Below, piece after piece: positions 9,601 through 20,346 of a DNA stretch of 64,000 bases. Below the pieces are notes generated by a model. The model saw nothing but the letters and a program-made list of their open reading frames with translations. It ran no database searches and was not told the origin of the DNA. The translations under genes were made by a program, and so were the position numbers. This DNA is from Tenebrio molitor (lineage: Eukaryota > Arthropoda > Insecta > Coleoptera > Tenebrionidae): contig NC_091047.1 of NCBI RefSeq assembly GCF_963966145.1, forward strand, positions 9,114,001 through 9,178,000. Direction: 5' to 3'. Each line of letters opens with the position of its first letter. Position 1 is the stretch's first letter.

Positions 9601-12600
9601 TAAATTATTGTACCATCGTAGGTGGCTGTGCGCTATGCTTTAGGTGCGCCGTTACGCCCACTAGTTGTTACAAACATTTATAATGACTTCTTATAAAACG
9701 CAACTATAATTTCAGTATACAAAAATCGGTTGCTTGTGATTCACAAATTTATACTTTGTAAACTCGTCTTTGCAAAGCACCCATTACAACAGAAAATTCT
9801 CGACTTCCTTTATATATACCTTTTTCGTTATAACTCAGTCCCCTTGCAAGACGGTGCAATAGTTTTTACTAAAACCGGAGTTAGAGAAACCCTCTAACTA
9901 TTAGTGAAAGCACTATAATATATCAAAATACTTGTAGTTTTTTAGTTCTAAGTGCCCAAGGGATACCTACATACGTATAATCAATTCACTTTTGTAATGA
10001 CGAACTAGAGTTACTAAATTTAGTAACTTTTGTCTTGTGAACACATCTTTTTACCGCGAATTTGGGCTTTTAAAAAGTTAGGTTATGGGTCACGTCATTT
10101 GTTCTGTCAAAACTGGTCCAATTCAAAGTATAGTGAAACTAAATGTGTTTATTTTGAAGAAAAAAGCAAAGTTGCTCTACACAAATACGAAAAGGCAGTT
10201 GAACATAACAATGAAATAATTTTGCAGAATCCAGAATCCGAATCTTCAACCAAATTAACAATATTTGTGGATATGTCATGGATGCTAAAGTTTCTCATAA
10301 GCCTTGTTCTTGTCCTTCATTTAAAATTCTATACATATTTCTGGGACTGAAGCCTGTGCAGCACTTAGGAAGAGTTTTATTTTAGATTAGGATTTACCGA
10401 AAAAACATTCGCCACTGCTTCTACAATTTTGTATATTGATGCTTTACTCCGTTTTGGAAATGCATTCATTTTGGCAGTGACAATAATATGACATTTTAAA
10501 TCATTGCCAACTGTCGAATTTTCATATATTTTGTAAAAAAATTTAACAAAAAAAAAGTTCCAGTTCGTCATTACAAAAATGAATGCATTATATACATAAA
10601 TTTAGTTTTTTTGTAATATGTTATGATGTGGGAAAAAGCTTACCTTAATAACGTGTGGTTTAATACTTATGTAAATATTTGAATAGGTTACCCACACGTT
10701 TCTCATAACAGGAATGAAGTGGTATTTGAGGTACAAACAGGAGGTGACATTGTTTCTTGAAACTGAATCATAATAATGATGAAAGTGGCTGAGGACCCTA
10801 TCATCTGAAATAGTTACTTAGACAATTACATATTCACATGTACACGTAGCCATTGTTCTTACATTAAACAATAAACTTGCGTCGATGTTGAAGAGACCAC
10901 ATAAAGTAAACCTGAATTTACTATGCATTATTTGCTTCGAAAACGCCAACAATTTTTCTTCAACTTCTTCGTTGTCGTTTCTTATCAAAACTTTATGTAC
11001 TTTTCGTCCGACCTCTTCGGCCTACAATTAAAATGATTTTCATCCAAATTTTGTACATTTAGCAGAATATACTTCTTCACTAGCGAAGTGACAAGCAACA
11101 GCGACGTGAAGAATTTCGTAAGTTTTAAGAAAGCCCCAACCCAACCAACACAATGCCGAAAATGGTTTAGACGAGTACTGGAACGAAATAATGTATTTTA
11201 CAAAGGACAAACGAATTTTCAGTTGATGTACCATCCAGTAGTAGTAAAATATTGAATAGAGGCTAATAAAAAATTGATGAGCCAACGAGGGCAGCATTTG
11301 AATGTTATAATTTAAATTGGTCCTGTGTGCCGCTTTGCATAAAATTTCATGGATCTTCGCCAGAGTTATGATTTGCTTCAAAATCGTAGGATCAGCTGAC
11401 TTTTTTGTATTACGTACAACTAAAAATTTTCGTTTTTATGACGAGTAAAATTGGAAGCGACTTACTTGAAGCTTTTGTTTTGACGTGCTGTCCTACTAAT
11501 TTGTATTTAATCCTTTCTAACTGTTGACTGATCATTTTAAATCTTTGGTAAATAAGCAAAGCGGTTATTGCGAACTGACTGTTCATACCATACAAAATTA
11601 TCATAGGATGAGTGAATAAGATCCACATGTGCACAGAAAGCGGAGGGAAGTTTTCAGTTTTAATGTTTTTACTCTGCATAGCAGTGATCAAAGCAATCAT
11701 GACCATTCCAGAAGATATTATTACAATTTCGTAACATACAAAACGACTGTACCGAAATTTTTGTTTCATGCTCTTCAAAAGTTCGTCGACTCTATTCAAA
11801 TTCGTCATAACATCTCTTACGTGTTTTGTTTGCACGAAACTCATCAGATAGATCGTGTATAAAATGATAATGACAAAAAAGAACTCTAGAGTTATACCGA
11901 AATTTGAAACTTTGTTAGGTTTTTTGTAGAATGTTTTTCCTACCACTGTGTTAGATTTTCTAACAATGGTCGTAGCTAAACTCAACGAATAAGCTGTCAA
12001 CATTAACACTGTTATTAAATGTAGTTTTTTTGAAAAATAAAGCGTGTATTGACCAACTCTTCTCAAAGGAAACATCGGAAATAAACCTACAACAGTTGAC
12101 AAGACAAAAATAGGTAACAAACTTTCGTAGAAGTGATTCGGAAAGCGGAATCGTGACATGTTATCTGCTTTCTCTTCTACTTAAAACTGCGAACGATAAT
12201 ATGTCACTCAGTTTGGCTCATCTAGTTTAAAATGTTTTTCACAACAAGTTAATCTAATTGAAGTAATTCTGGTATTGCTCGATCATTGATATCTCTCAAT
12301 AAAGTTTATAAACATTATAAATTCATGTTGCAATGCATTTCAAATAATTTGGATAATTTGCCTCGATGAAAATCTTGTTTTTGCAATATTTATTAATATC
12401 AGTCGCAGTAGTGATAAGTCTGCCAGTAACAATAATGGAAATTTTAGAAATTTGCCAATCCGTTTTTGCAAAGGATAGAGCGACAGTTCCATCATGCTCT
12501 AGCTTTTGGCGACAAAGATTGTCAAAAGCGTGCCAAAAAGCTGATACCACTGGATCAACTGGAAATGAACGCGCAAAGAAATTTGAGGTACCTTCAAACT

Positions 12601-14178
12601 CGGATAAAGAAAGGTACTCAGTGACTCCGACCCTCTAAAACTTTAATTCATCTTTTTGCAGAAAAGCTGCAAGATCCGGAATTTTCTGTCCAGGACATGT
12701 TGCTCCTGGAACTATTGACGTGGTTTAAAGAAGAATTTTTTTCATGGGTTAACTCCCCTGCATGCAGTAGTTGTGGGAAAAGCACCACCGCAGCTGGCAT
12801 GAGTTCCGATCAGAAAGATTTGACATTTACCAGCAGAGTTGAAGTAAAGAGGAAGTTGCATTTTAACTTGTTTAATAAAGACTGATGATTTGAAGGTATA
12901 CCAGTGTAAAAGTTGCCACCACGTGACTAAATTTCCACGTTATAATGACCTAAACATTCTATTGGAAACCCGCAGGGGTAGATGCGGAGAGTGGGCCCAA
13001 GTGTTCACTTTGTTTTGCCGATCTTTAGGCTGGGACGCTCGCTACGTCGTCGACGAGCTGGACCACGTCTGGACCGAAGTAAATTCCATTTACCAATTTC
13101 AAACACTTCTGTATCGTCTACTTTAGGTGTACTCGGTGACGCAAAACCGGTGGATACATTGCGACCCCTGTGAAAACGCTTGCGATACGCCACTGATGTA
13201 CGAAAATGGATGGAACAAAAAACTGACATACGTTATTGCCTATTCACCCGAAGAGGTGCAAGACGTAACGTGGCGCTATTCGAGCAACCACAAAGCGGTG
13301 CTCGCTCGGAGGAAGAACTGCTCAGAAGATGACCTCATCGGTGCGCTGATAGTTTTGCGAAATGAAAGGCAAAAGACGATGTCGAAGTCTAAACAGAGTT
13401 ATTTGACCAAGAGGTTGGTGTACGAGTTGTTGGAGTTGATGGTGGAGCGGAAACCTCACGACAACGAGAAGCTTGGTCGAACTTCGGGGTCTAAATCGTG
13501 GAGGATGGCACGGGGGGAAGTTAAAAGTGAAAACATGTACGTGTGGAGAATAGCAAATAAACATGTTGTTGATGATAAGTTAAGCATAAAGTATTCCACG
13601 GCACTAGATAAGTATGAGTTTGTGAAAGGAGATGGTTGCGTGATAACGGTAGACGAGTGGAGTTTTGGAGTTTTTGACTCTACTAATATATTCAGAAAGG
13701 AGGAGAAGGACTGGAAAACTGTATACATATGTAGAAGCGGTAGAAATGAAAAAAAAATGCATTTTTTTATGACTGTATTTGCGTTTTTAGAAGGGACAGA
13801 TACAGGCAGTATATCGTGGAAATATGAGCTAGAAAATGACGTTACTAGAGTTATAGATGTTGTATCTTTAAAATTCAATCACAAGATTTACGAAAACGGT
13901 GTGGTGGAGATAAAATTAATTTCAGATGGTATTTGTGTGGATTTTCCCAAAAGTATAAATCTGTTGCGTTTCCGACAACATGAAATGATGTTTTTGTTTT
14001 AGGCGAGGAAAGTCTTGAGACCAGAGCATTTTCGGGGGTTAGAGAGTTCAGTATTCAGGTGAATTTGAAAGGAGGAAAAGGAGACGTGGCTTGGCAACAC
14101 GCTCAATTATTCCGGCAGGCAATTCACAGTGAAGATTATCCATTTGTTCTCTCGTTAACGTTTAAGGCGAAGAATTAA
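6673..14178 (+). CDS. NGLY1: Peptide:N-glycanase (PNGase, NGLY1)
   Basis: Seven exons join in frame to 622 aa: 6673-6888, 6936-7055, 12448-12613, 12662-12843, 12896-13078, 13127-13952 and 14003-14178. Exons 1-2 encode an N-terminal PUB domain (KGGLECLKLLGFQEGDTNFVLP) that in the family binds p97/VCP. Exons 3-6 encode the transglutaminase core: MLLLELLTWFKEEFFSWVN, zinc-binding CSSC and CKSC pairs, and the catalytic triad Cys in GRCGEWAQ, His in DHVWTE and Asp in IHCDPCE. The C-terminal PAW domain ends with GGKGDVAWQHAQLFRQ. The enzyme removes N-glycans from misfolded glycoproteins in the cytosol during ERAD. Exon 3 uses the donor at 12614; the nearer GGTACC at 12588 would break the frame. Intron 2 (7056-12447) is 5.4 kb, against about 50 bp for the rest, and contains two receptor genes on the opposite strand. 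Confidence 0.93.
7120..8641 (-). CDS. Gustatory receptor GrA, nested in NGLY1 intron 2
   Basis: Five minus-strand exons (8641-7685, 7632-7528, 7474-7406, 7337-7266, 7209-7120), all phase 0, give an open 430-aa protein. It is highly hydrophobic with about seven membrane segments. The C-terminus carries the insect chemoreceptor signature: FTACGLFSIDATLIFT, then IVGAAATYLLIMLQFQ, the TYxxxxxQF motif that ends the last helix. Insect Grs are ligand-gated cation channels of taste neurons with intracellular N-termini. The long first exon plus four short C-terminal exons is the usual beetle Gr layout. The ligand is unknown. The whole gene lies in an NGLY1 intron on the opposite strand. A decayed copy of its 5' end is at 17.26-17.70 kb. 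Confidence 0.88.
8759..8905 (+). CDS. Possible small secreted-peptide exon upstream of GrA
   Basis: An ATG at 8759 opens 49 codons that start with a hydrophobic, signal-peptide-like segment (MIVTILISINSIFYF), then an acidic part with EENDDDL-type composition, a KR dibasic pair and FVLPPLTL, and reach a good donor GTAAGT at 8906. No second exon is recognised. The duplicated copy near 17.57 kb has a stop at codon 2 and another soon after. It may be a genuine small gene divergent from GrA or just chance open sequence. Confidence 0.2.
8906..9985. other. Non-genic part of NGLY1 intron 2
   Basis: AT-rich sequence between GrA upstream DNA and the transposon at 9986. Apart from the small palindromic element at 9594-9687 I see no gene or clear structure. 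Confidence 0.4.
9594..9687. repeat. 94-bp palindromic mini-element
   Basis: GTCATTATAAAT at 9594 is repeated inverted at 9676-9687, with imperfect complementarity continuing inward (TTATTGTACCA against TGTTACAAAC). The interior is unusually GC-rich for this intron. It looks like a very short MITE. Confidence 0.5.
9986..10582. mobile_element. Degraded DNA transposon, about 0.6 kb
   Basis: Terminal inverted repeats of about 23 bp flank it: TTTTGTAATGACGAACT at the left (about 9990-10006) and its complement at the right (about 10562-10578), matching apart from single changes. Inside, the plus strand at 10030-10350 encodes ALHKYEKAVEHNNE and a TIFVDMSWM stretch. I read these, with low confidence, as a relic of a Mutator-like transposase domain that normally has a VADG.W motif. 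No intact transposase remains. Confidence 0.5.
10703..12159 (-). CDS. Gustatory receptor GrB, nested in NGLY1 intron 2
   Basis: Five minus-strand exons (12159-11466, 11395-11232, 11177-11073, 11021-10863, 10804-10703) encode 407 aa. The first exon starts MSRFRFPNHFYESLLPIFVL. Exon 4 carries FTLCGLFNIDASLLFN and exon 5 SATFIIIMIQFQETM, the Gr signature with Phe instead of Tyr in TYxxxxxQF. Exon 2 must begin at 11395, because the preceding AG would read into TGA. The five exon lengths (694, 164, 105, 159, 102) are identical in GrC and GrD, so the three are tandem paralogues. The upstream region (12160-12330) shares a Gr-cluster block ending TTTGATCA/CTCGATCA-type sequence with those genes, a candidate common promoter element. 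The ligand is unknown. Confidence 0.88.
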
Positions 14179-14999
14179 AACGTTCTTAGGTATTTTATTG
14201 TTTAATTGGGAATATAAGTGAAATAGTTAAGATGGCTGTAAGTCAAATGATTACAATACTTAAATAAATTCAGTTATTGATTTGTCCAAATTTAATTTTA
14301 ACAGCTCTCATACAAATAAAAGAATAAAGGAAAGAAATCATATTGCATTAATGTTTTTTTTTTACGTATAATGTGAATAAGTGGAGTAATGTAAATTATG
14401 TACCTACCCATATTTTCTTAATAATTATGCAAGTTTTCTTGCACAAGTGCAAACATGCAAGAAAAACAAAGAATTGAATGACAAAGTAAAAACCGTTGTT
14501 ATGCTTTCGTATATTCACTGTAGTCAGGGATATCTTGACGAGGAATTTTATGTCATGAACCTTTAAAATTTAAACACGAAGCAAATGTTCTATTTAATAC
14601 AAATTTTATACCGAAAATTGATATTTTTGTATATCCAGGCCGCGAAATCATTTTTTAACCAACAAAAAAAAAGTCGCCGAGGGCGCTTGCGGACGAGACA
14701 GGACAATCTCGAGGACTAAGGTGTACACAACATTTTTTGTGCAACTGAAAATTTGTAACTATTATGAAATGAACAAATAAAATTTACTTCACTGTCAATA
14801 AATACATATTATTTCGGCTTACATGTCGCTATGAAAATGACATAAATAAAGCAATTCATTTTGTAAATAATCGTAAAAATATGTGAAGAAAATTGTAGTG
14901 AAAGTGATGTTTCCAATTTCGTGTGGATGCTCCTCCAGAGTTAAAAAGTAAAGTCAGTAAACGTCACTCTTACATGGAAACTCTGATTTGTGGCAAATA
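14179..14999. other. Intergenic sequence after NGLY1
   Basis: NGLY1 3' flank. CAGGCCGCGAAATC at 14636-14649 recurs inverted at 15544-15557, on the far side of the Tc1-like relic, so an older element of about 0.9 kb may enclose it. Nothing coding is seen. Confidence 0.4.
14263..14268 (+). terminator. Polyadenylation signal AATAAA for NGLY1
   Basis: AATAAA occurs 85 bp after the NGLY1 stop and is the first canonical signal there. Confidence 0.55.
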
Positions 15000-15493
15000 C
15001 ACTGCCCCAAAAAAGTTAAAGATATTGCTGTTTGTGAACAAGAAAGGAAGAACAGGGATCATAATCAATACACATGTGTAATTCCATTCATTTTCAGCCA
15101 AATCAATACAGAATGGCACTAAAAAAAAAGTAAAACCTTTGAAATAAAATAAAATAAAATAATTTTTGTTTTAATTTCAAATAATCGGTATTTCGTCCTC
15201 GATCCTCGTACCCGTATAACTTCTCTAATAGGACGAATTAAGTTGTCAATCTGTTGCCACAAAATAGGGAACAAGTCACTCAATTCCCGAATATTCTCTG
15301 GATAAGGCAAATAATCTGGGAGAGTGTTTCCAAGGTCTCAGGCGGGTTCAATGGGATTGAGGTCCGGAGATCGTGCAGGTAGCTGAAAATGTTGAATTTC
15401 CTGCAAATATAAGGTTTCCAAAACCAATCGTATCCTGTGCAGAGGAGCGTTATCATTCACATATCGAGAATATCCTTAACTTTTGGGGCAGTG
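15000..15493 (-). mobile_element. Deleted Tc1-like transposon with TA target duplication
   Basis: The element begins CACTGCCCCAAAAAAGTTAA and ends with the inverted complement, and is bounded by TA on both sides (14998-14999 and 15494-15495). The TIR is about 28 bp. The minus strand retains the catalytic C-terminal block SPDLNPIEP (15345-15372) and, in another frame, ILWQQIDNLI...IRVRGSRTKYR, both typical of the end of Tc1/mariner transposases. Most of the gene is deleted and the frame is shifted. Confidence 0.75.
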
Positions 15494-17256
15494 TATTAAA
15501 ATGATGTTTAGTTTAACGGCCGTCGTTAAAAGCAAAGAAATTGGATTTCGCGGCCTGTTTTAGGTACAATTGCGGTCACAGAATCTTGGCCACAATTGAA
15601 GAAAAACTTCAAAGTGATTTTCAATAATTGTCATTTATTAATGACACTAATGATTGGTTTACATCATTTTTTTAGAAATGTCTAAAGAATGTTGGCCAAG
15701 ATTCCGTGTCCGGAATAGTACGTGAAGTGCTCGTTTCATGTACGGTTACACAAAAAAATATCTATTTTTGGGTAATATTTTCCGGCGACTTATCATTTTA
15801 AGATTTTAATTGGCCATGTTTCTGACTCTTAGAGAATGATGTATTTTCTACAAATTATGTAAAGCTAAAATTTATTTTAATTTTTTAAAACAGTAAATCA
15901 ATAAAAGCATTTTTGGATTTTGTGCAGGTTTATCAAACGTTTTGGTATCTTGGTCCGCATGTCTATCGGTCACAAAGATTATCAAATTTTCTTTCCAGAT
16001 TTTGTCAATAGGTACTGTTACATTAAAAAAAAGCAAGTATTTTCAATGATTTGATCATCGTGCGCACGACTCGCGGCGAGACCGTTTTCCGCCAGAAATA
16101 ATAAAAGAGAGAGTGTGGGGAAGGACTTTTTGGTCTTTGGTCAGGGAGGTCAGATCGGTGCGGGACTGTGAAAGGGGCTGAAATGGCGAGTGGTTGAACG
16201 ACGAGAAAAGGGTGTGGAGACGTCGAGGGTCCGAAGAAGGTGAGGCTGGAAGAAGAGTCCAGGAAGTTCAAATCCAGACGCCGAGGAGCGAATTTACGGA
16301 TCCTCGACAGAAGGTTCATGAAAAACCAAACCCCGGAGTGCGGAGTCAAATTCCACGCCCGGATTTCGTCGTCCACCGTGTGCCCGAGGAAGTCCCCGAG
16401 GAACGTCCAGGTCTCCAGAGACGTCGACCGCTTCGTAACGATCAAGGCAGCGCGTCGTTTCAGGCAGAACGTTTTTTTTTGTTCGGGTTTGAGTTATCGG
16501 TCTGCTGGTGACCTCGCCTGCAATAATAGTTTTTTTTTGTAAGAGTTCCTGTTTATTTGATTTCTTTATCTTTTGTGTCTTCGTCCGCCGCGCGACTTCT
16601 TTCTCTTTTAGAATTTTCCTTTTCTTTTGGGAAACGAGGCCTGAGGGAACGGTCCCACCGATCGTGGGCGGCGTAGAAGAATAGCGTCGAGGACGATATC
16701 GGGCTTCGCTTTCGGTTCCCCCTTTTTCTCTTTGATTTTTGTGTTTGAATCCCATTTACTCTACGAGAGTTTTTTTTTTAATCGCGGCGAGGGCACAACC
16801 CTTCATTTTGCACTTAATTATTGAGTGTCAGAAACGTTTTTGTTGTCAAATAATCAGATTTGTACGTGTGCAGGACTGAGTGAAAATATATTCATTTCGT
16901 TTAAACCACTCGGAGTTTTCGTTCTTCCGATTATCACCACCCATCCCCACGTTAAGGTGGTACTCTCGAGCAGTCTCCAGTGCGTCTCGACCCGAAATCT
17001 GTTAAATCGTTATTTTGAGAAAATTTCACCATAAGGGAAAATAAATAACGTAACAGTAGGTACAGAGCAACGAAACAGAATTGTGTTTCTTTAATGTGAA
17101 ACGTGGAAGTTGGTGAATTATTATTTCCCAAAATGGTGGATGCGCCAAGAAAACTTTTGAAGAAACATTTCGATATTTTGTCTGTCTCTTTCGACGTGAC
17201 AAATGCAAAAAAGTAATCCACATTTTTTTATCTTTAATCTTAATAAAATTGTCTAA
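15494..17256. other. Intergenic stretch with GC-rich island (about 16.0-17.06 kb)
   Basis: An inverted pair AATCTTGGCCA (15581 region) and its complement (15690 region) marks a small palindrome. Between about 16005 and 17060 the base composition becomes clearly richer in G and C than the neighbours. A GTACTGTTAC at the left edge appears inverted (GTAACAGTAGGTAC) at the right edge. Long open frames there occur on both strands, as expected of GC-rich DNA, and none resembles a protein I know. It may be an old insertion. Confidence 0.35.
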
Positions 17257-17460
17257 TTATTTATTATTTGCATAAAACATTTTTTTAAAACGCGCGACAT
17301 ACGTAGGAATGCAGTTCCAAATACATATAAGAAGGTAGACAGCATCATAAATATCTTTGAGTATTATCCAATGTTTCTCCTTAACAAATTTTATGACAAT
17401 GTGCGCAGAAAAAAATAGGTTTATATTTAACAAAACATTACAGTATTTCACTTGGAACAT
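17257..17460 (-). pseudogene. Gustatory receptor fragment, decayed GrA copy
   Basis: The minus strand from 17460 encodes about 60 residues, with CNVLLNINLFFSAHIV and a DAVYLLI stretch that align with the first 60 residues of GrA (SNILRTNLIVSLHCH, DAVYPII). Homology extends through the upstream region to about 17700: TGATAGAGTTGCACACGA and TAATAACGTTTAAATTATG occur in both. Beyond the fragment the rest of the receptor is missing, so this is a truncated duplicate. Its position before GrC mirrors GrA before GrB. Confidence 0.75.
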
Positions 17461-17771
17461 TAACTTTGATAATCATCTCAATTGAAATAAATGGTTTTAT
17501 GTAATCTAATATTTATGATAGAGTTGCACACGACTAGACTGTTATTGTTACATAATAACGTTTAAATTATGTAAATGATTGTGATCATTTTTATCTTGAC
17601 CAACTTAATATTTCAGGCCAAAATAACTGCAACCAAGGGCAACTAACATTTGGAGTTATCAAGTAAATGACAATCTAGATAATGTGAAATGATTTATTTA
17701 ACTAAAATTTTTATATTTAGTACTTTCCAATAATATTCCAGCTAACAAACAATTTACATTAGCTTATATAC

Positions 17772-18553
17772 AACGTGTCTCAGAAATGAGTACCTACATT
17801 AATTTTAACTGGTAATAGAACTCGTTAGTAGCAACAATATAGGTATTTAAATATATTTTTTTCCTAAACCTTGAAGTTATACAATTGAAATTATTGAAAG
17901 ATTTGACACAAATTTCGTTACCCGCTTATGGGGATTACTTGCTTCGCCGATGCCAATAAGCGAAGAACAAAAAACAAATGCAAAAAAACTTTCACTTGTT
18001 GCTAACAGCGGCTAATTATTGCGCCCGGTGCTGTGACCTATAATAATAAGGGTGAAGGAGAAAAAAGGGGATCATATGGTGTAAAATAATGACAAAATGT
18101 CTCCTAAAATTAATTCTCTGGACTCGAGGAGCACTCCCCCACGCTTCACCATACGCCAACGCAATATCTATGTATCCACTATTCGAAAATAAACGGCCAT
18201 TTTCACAAAATTTTTGCTTAAATCACAGAATCAACACGTAAACACCTGCTTTTCGGAGTCGCACAAAACTGACTAAAAATGTAATCCTCTTTTGTCTACC
18301 TCGGCCACAGAGCGAATAAACTTTATTTTAAAAACACAATGTTTTGCGCTGATTTTACAAAAACTATTATTTCACGGTCGCTGTTATTGGGCCAAATATA
18401 AAATGCAAGTAAATAGACAAGCTCGTTAATTTATGGGGGGGTAAAATACTGCAATGAAAATCATATTTCAAAAAAATGGAACATAACAATTTTGTTGTTC
18501 TTGACGAGACCTGTCACTGGTTAAAATTAATGTACTTATTTCTGAGACACGTT
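17772..18553. mobile_element. MITE-like element with about 50-bp TIRs
   Basis: The left end AACGTGTCTCAGAAATGAGT and the right end, complementary over about 50 bp with a few changes, bound 782 bp without an intact gene. The corresponding position downstream of GrD (about 21540-21560) lacks the element, so its insertion is later than the GrC/GrD duplication. Confidence 0.7.
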
Positions 18554-18746
18554 TTATCTAAGTAGGCACTTCTTATTATTCTATCTACATACTAATGCCT
18601 AGTAAATATTAAAAGCAATACTCCAATTATTTTTCTATACCTAATACCTAATATCAGTTTTTTAAATAATATTCTCTTCCACTTAGGACACATTTGAAAA
18701 AACAGCTAAACAACATCTAATTTTAAATATCTCCAGTTAGGCAATC

Positions 18747-20199
18747 TTAAATCACAAAAGAAGTTCTATTTGAGATGCAAGTCGTTGGTGACATTGTTTC
18801 CTGAAATTGAATCATAATAACGATGAACGTGGTTGAAGATCCGATCATCTGAAATTATTAATTAAACAATTATTCTGAAGACCACGCAGCCATTGTTCTT
18901 ACATTAAATAATAAACTTGCATCAATGTTGAAGAGACCGCACAAAGTAAATTTAAATTTACTATGGATTACTTGTTTTGAAAATGCCAACAATTTTTCTT
19001 CAATTTCTTCATTGTCGTTTCTTATAAGAATTTTATGTACTTTTCGTCCGATCACTTGAGCCTATAATTAAAATAAATGTTTCAAATATTCTGTACTAAA
19101 GTTGAGGTACACACTTCTTCGCTTGCCAAGTGACAAGTAATCGTGACATGAAGAATTTCGTAAGTTTTGTAAAACCCCCAAGCCAACCAACAAGATGCCG
19201 AAAATGGTTTAGACGAATACTGAAACGAATTTTTTTTTACAAGGTAACAAATAATTTTTAAATTAGTGTACCATCCAATAGTAGTAAAATATTGAAAAGA
19301 GGCTAACAAAAAACTGATGAGCCAATGTGGGCAGCATTTGAATGTTATAATTTAAATTGGTTTTTTGTGCAACTCTGCATAAAATTTCATGAATCTTTAC
19401 GAGAGTAATTATATTGTTTAGTATCTTGGGATCAGCTGACTTTTTTGCATTACGAACAACTAAAAAATTTGTTGTGTAATAAAAAACACAAAGAAACTGA
19501 CTTACTTGGGACCGTTGTTTTTACATGATATCCATCTAATTTGAATTTGATATTTTCCAGTTGTTGGTTAATCATTTTAAATCTTTCATAAATGAGCATT
19601 GCAGTTATCCCAAACTGACTGTTCATGTCATATAAAGGTACCAGAGGATAAATGAATAAAATCCACATGTGCAGAGATAGCGGAGGAAATTTTTCAATTC
19701 TTATATTTTGAATCTGCATAGAAGCGATCAGCGTAACCATCATTAATCCGGAAAAAATTATTATTAACTGATAACATACAAAACGACCGTACCGAAATTT
19801 TTGTTTCATGTTCTTCAGCAAATCGTCGACTTTATTGAGACTCATCATAACGTTTTTCACGTGTTTCGTTTTCACAAAACTCATAAAATAAAGCGTGTAC
19901 AAGATGACAATACCAAAGATAAATTCGAATGTTATACCGAAATTTGAAACTTTGTTGCGTTTTTTGTAAAATTTTTTGCCCACAACAGTATTGGACTTTC
20001 TGATAATGGTCATAGCAAAACACAGCGAAAAAATTGTCAGTAGTAAAGATGTTATTAAGTGCAATTTTCTCGAAGTGTAGAGAGTGTATTCACCCATTCT
20101 TTTTACGGGAAACATCGGAAATACTCCTAGAATTGTCGTTAACACAAATATCGGCAACAAACTTTCGTAGAAATGATTTGGTAAGGGCAGTCGTGCCAT
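18747..20199 (-). CDS. Gustatory receptor GrC
   Basis: Five minus-strand exons (20199-19506, 19435-19272, 19219-19115, 19061-18903, 18848-18747) give 407 aa. Exon lengths equal those of GrB and GrD. Start MARLPLPNHFYESLLPIF; exon 4 ends FTLCGLFNIDASLLFN; exon 5 reads STTFIVIMIQFQETMSP, the Gr terminal motif with Phe for Tyr. All frames are open and splice sites are canonical, so it appears functional. It is much closer to GrD than to GrB. A MITE lies just downstream of it and another composite MITE about 150 bp upstream of its start. Confidence 0.87.
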
Positions 20200-20346
20200 G
20201 GTTTGTTTTTCAAACGAAACTGTGAACTAAATGCACTTCAGTTTGGTTCATTATATTTAAAACCCTCTTTATAATGAATTTATGTTGTACCTAACCGAAA
20301 TAATCTTGGTAATTGTTTGATCAGTGATACCCCCTCGCAATGTATA

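Noticed and set aside
12588..12613. NGLY1 exon 3 ending at the first GGTACC donor
   Set aside because: It would carry two bases and read into TAA in exon 4; the donor at 12614 restores the conserved core.
12366..12638. 90-aa plus-strand frame starting with a signal-peptide-like MKILFLQYLLISVAVV
   Set aside because: It overlaps NGLY1 exon 3 in another frame; the NGLY1 frame gives conserved sequence and correct splice phase.
16023..16755. Overlapping 100-153 aa frames on both strands
   Set aside because: They follow from local GC richness, and none shows a family motif.
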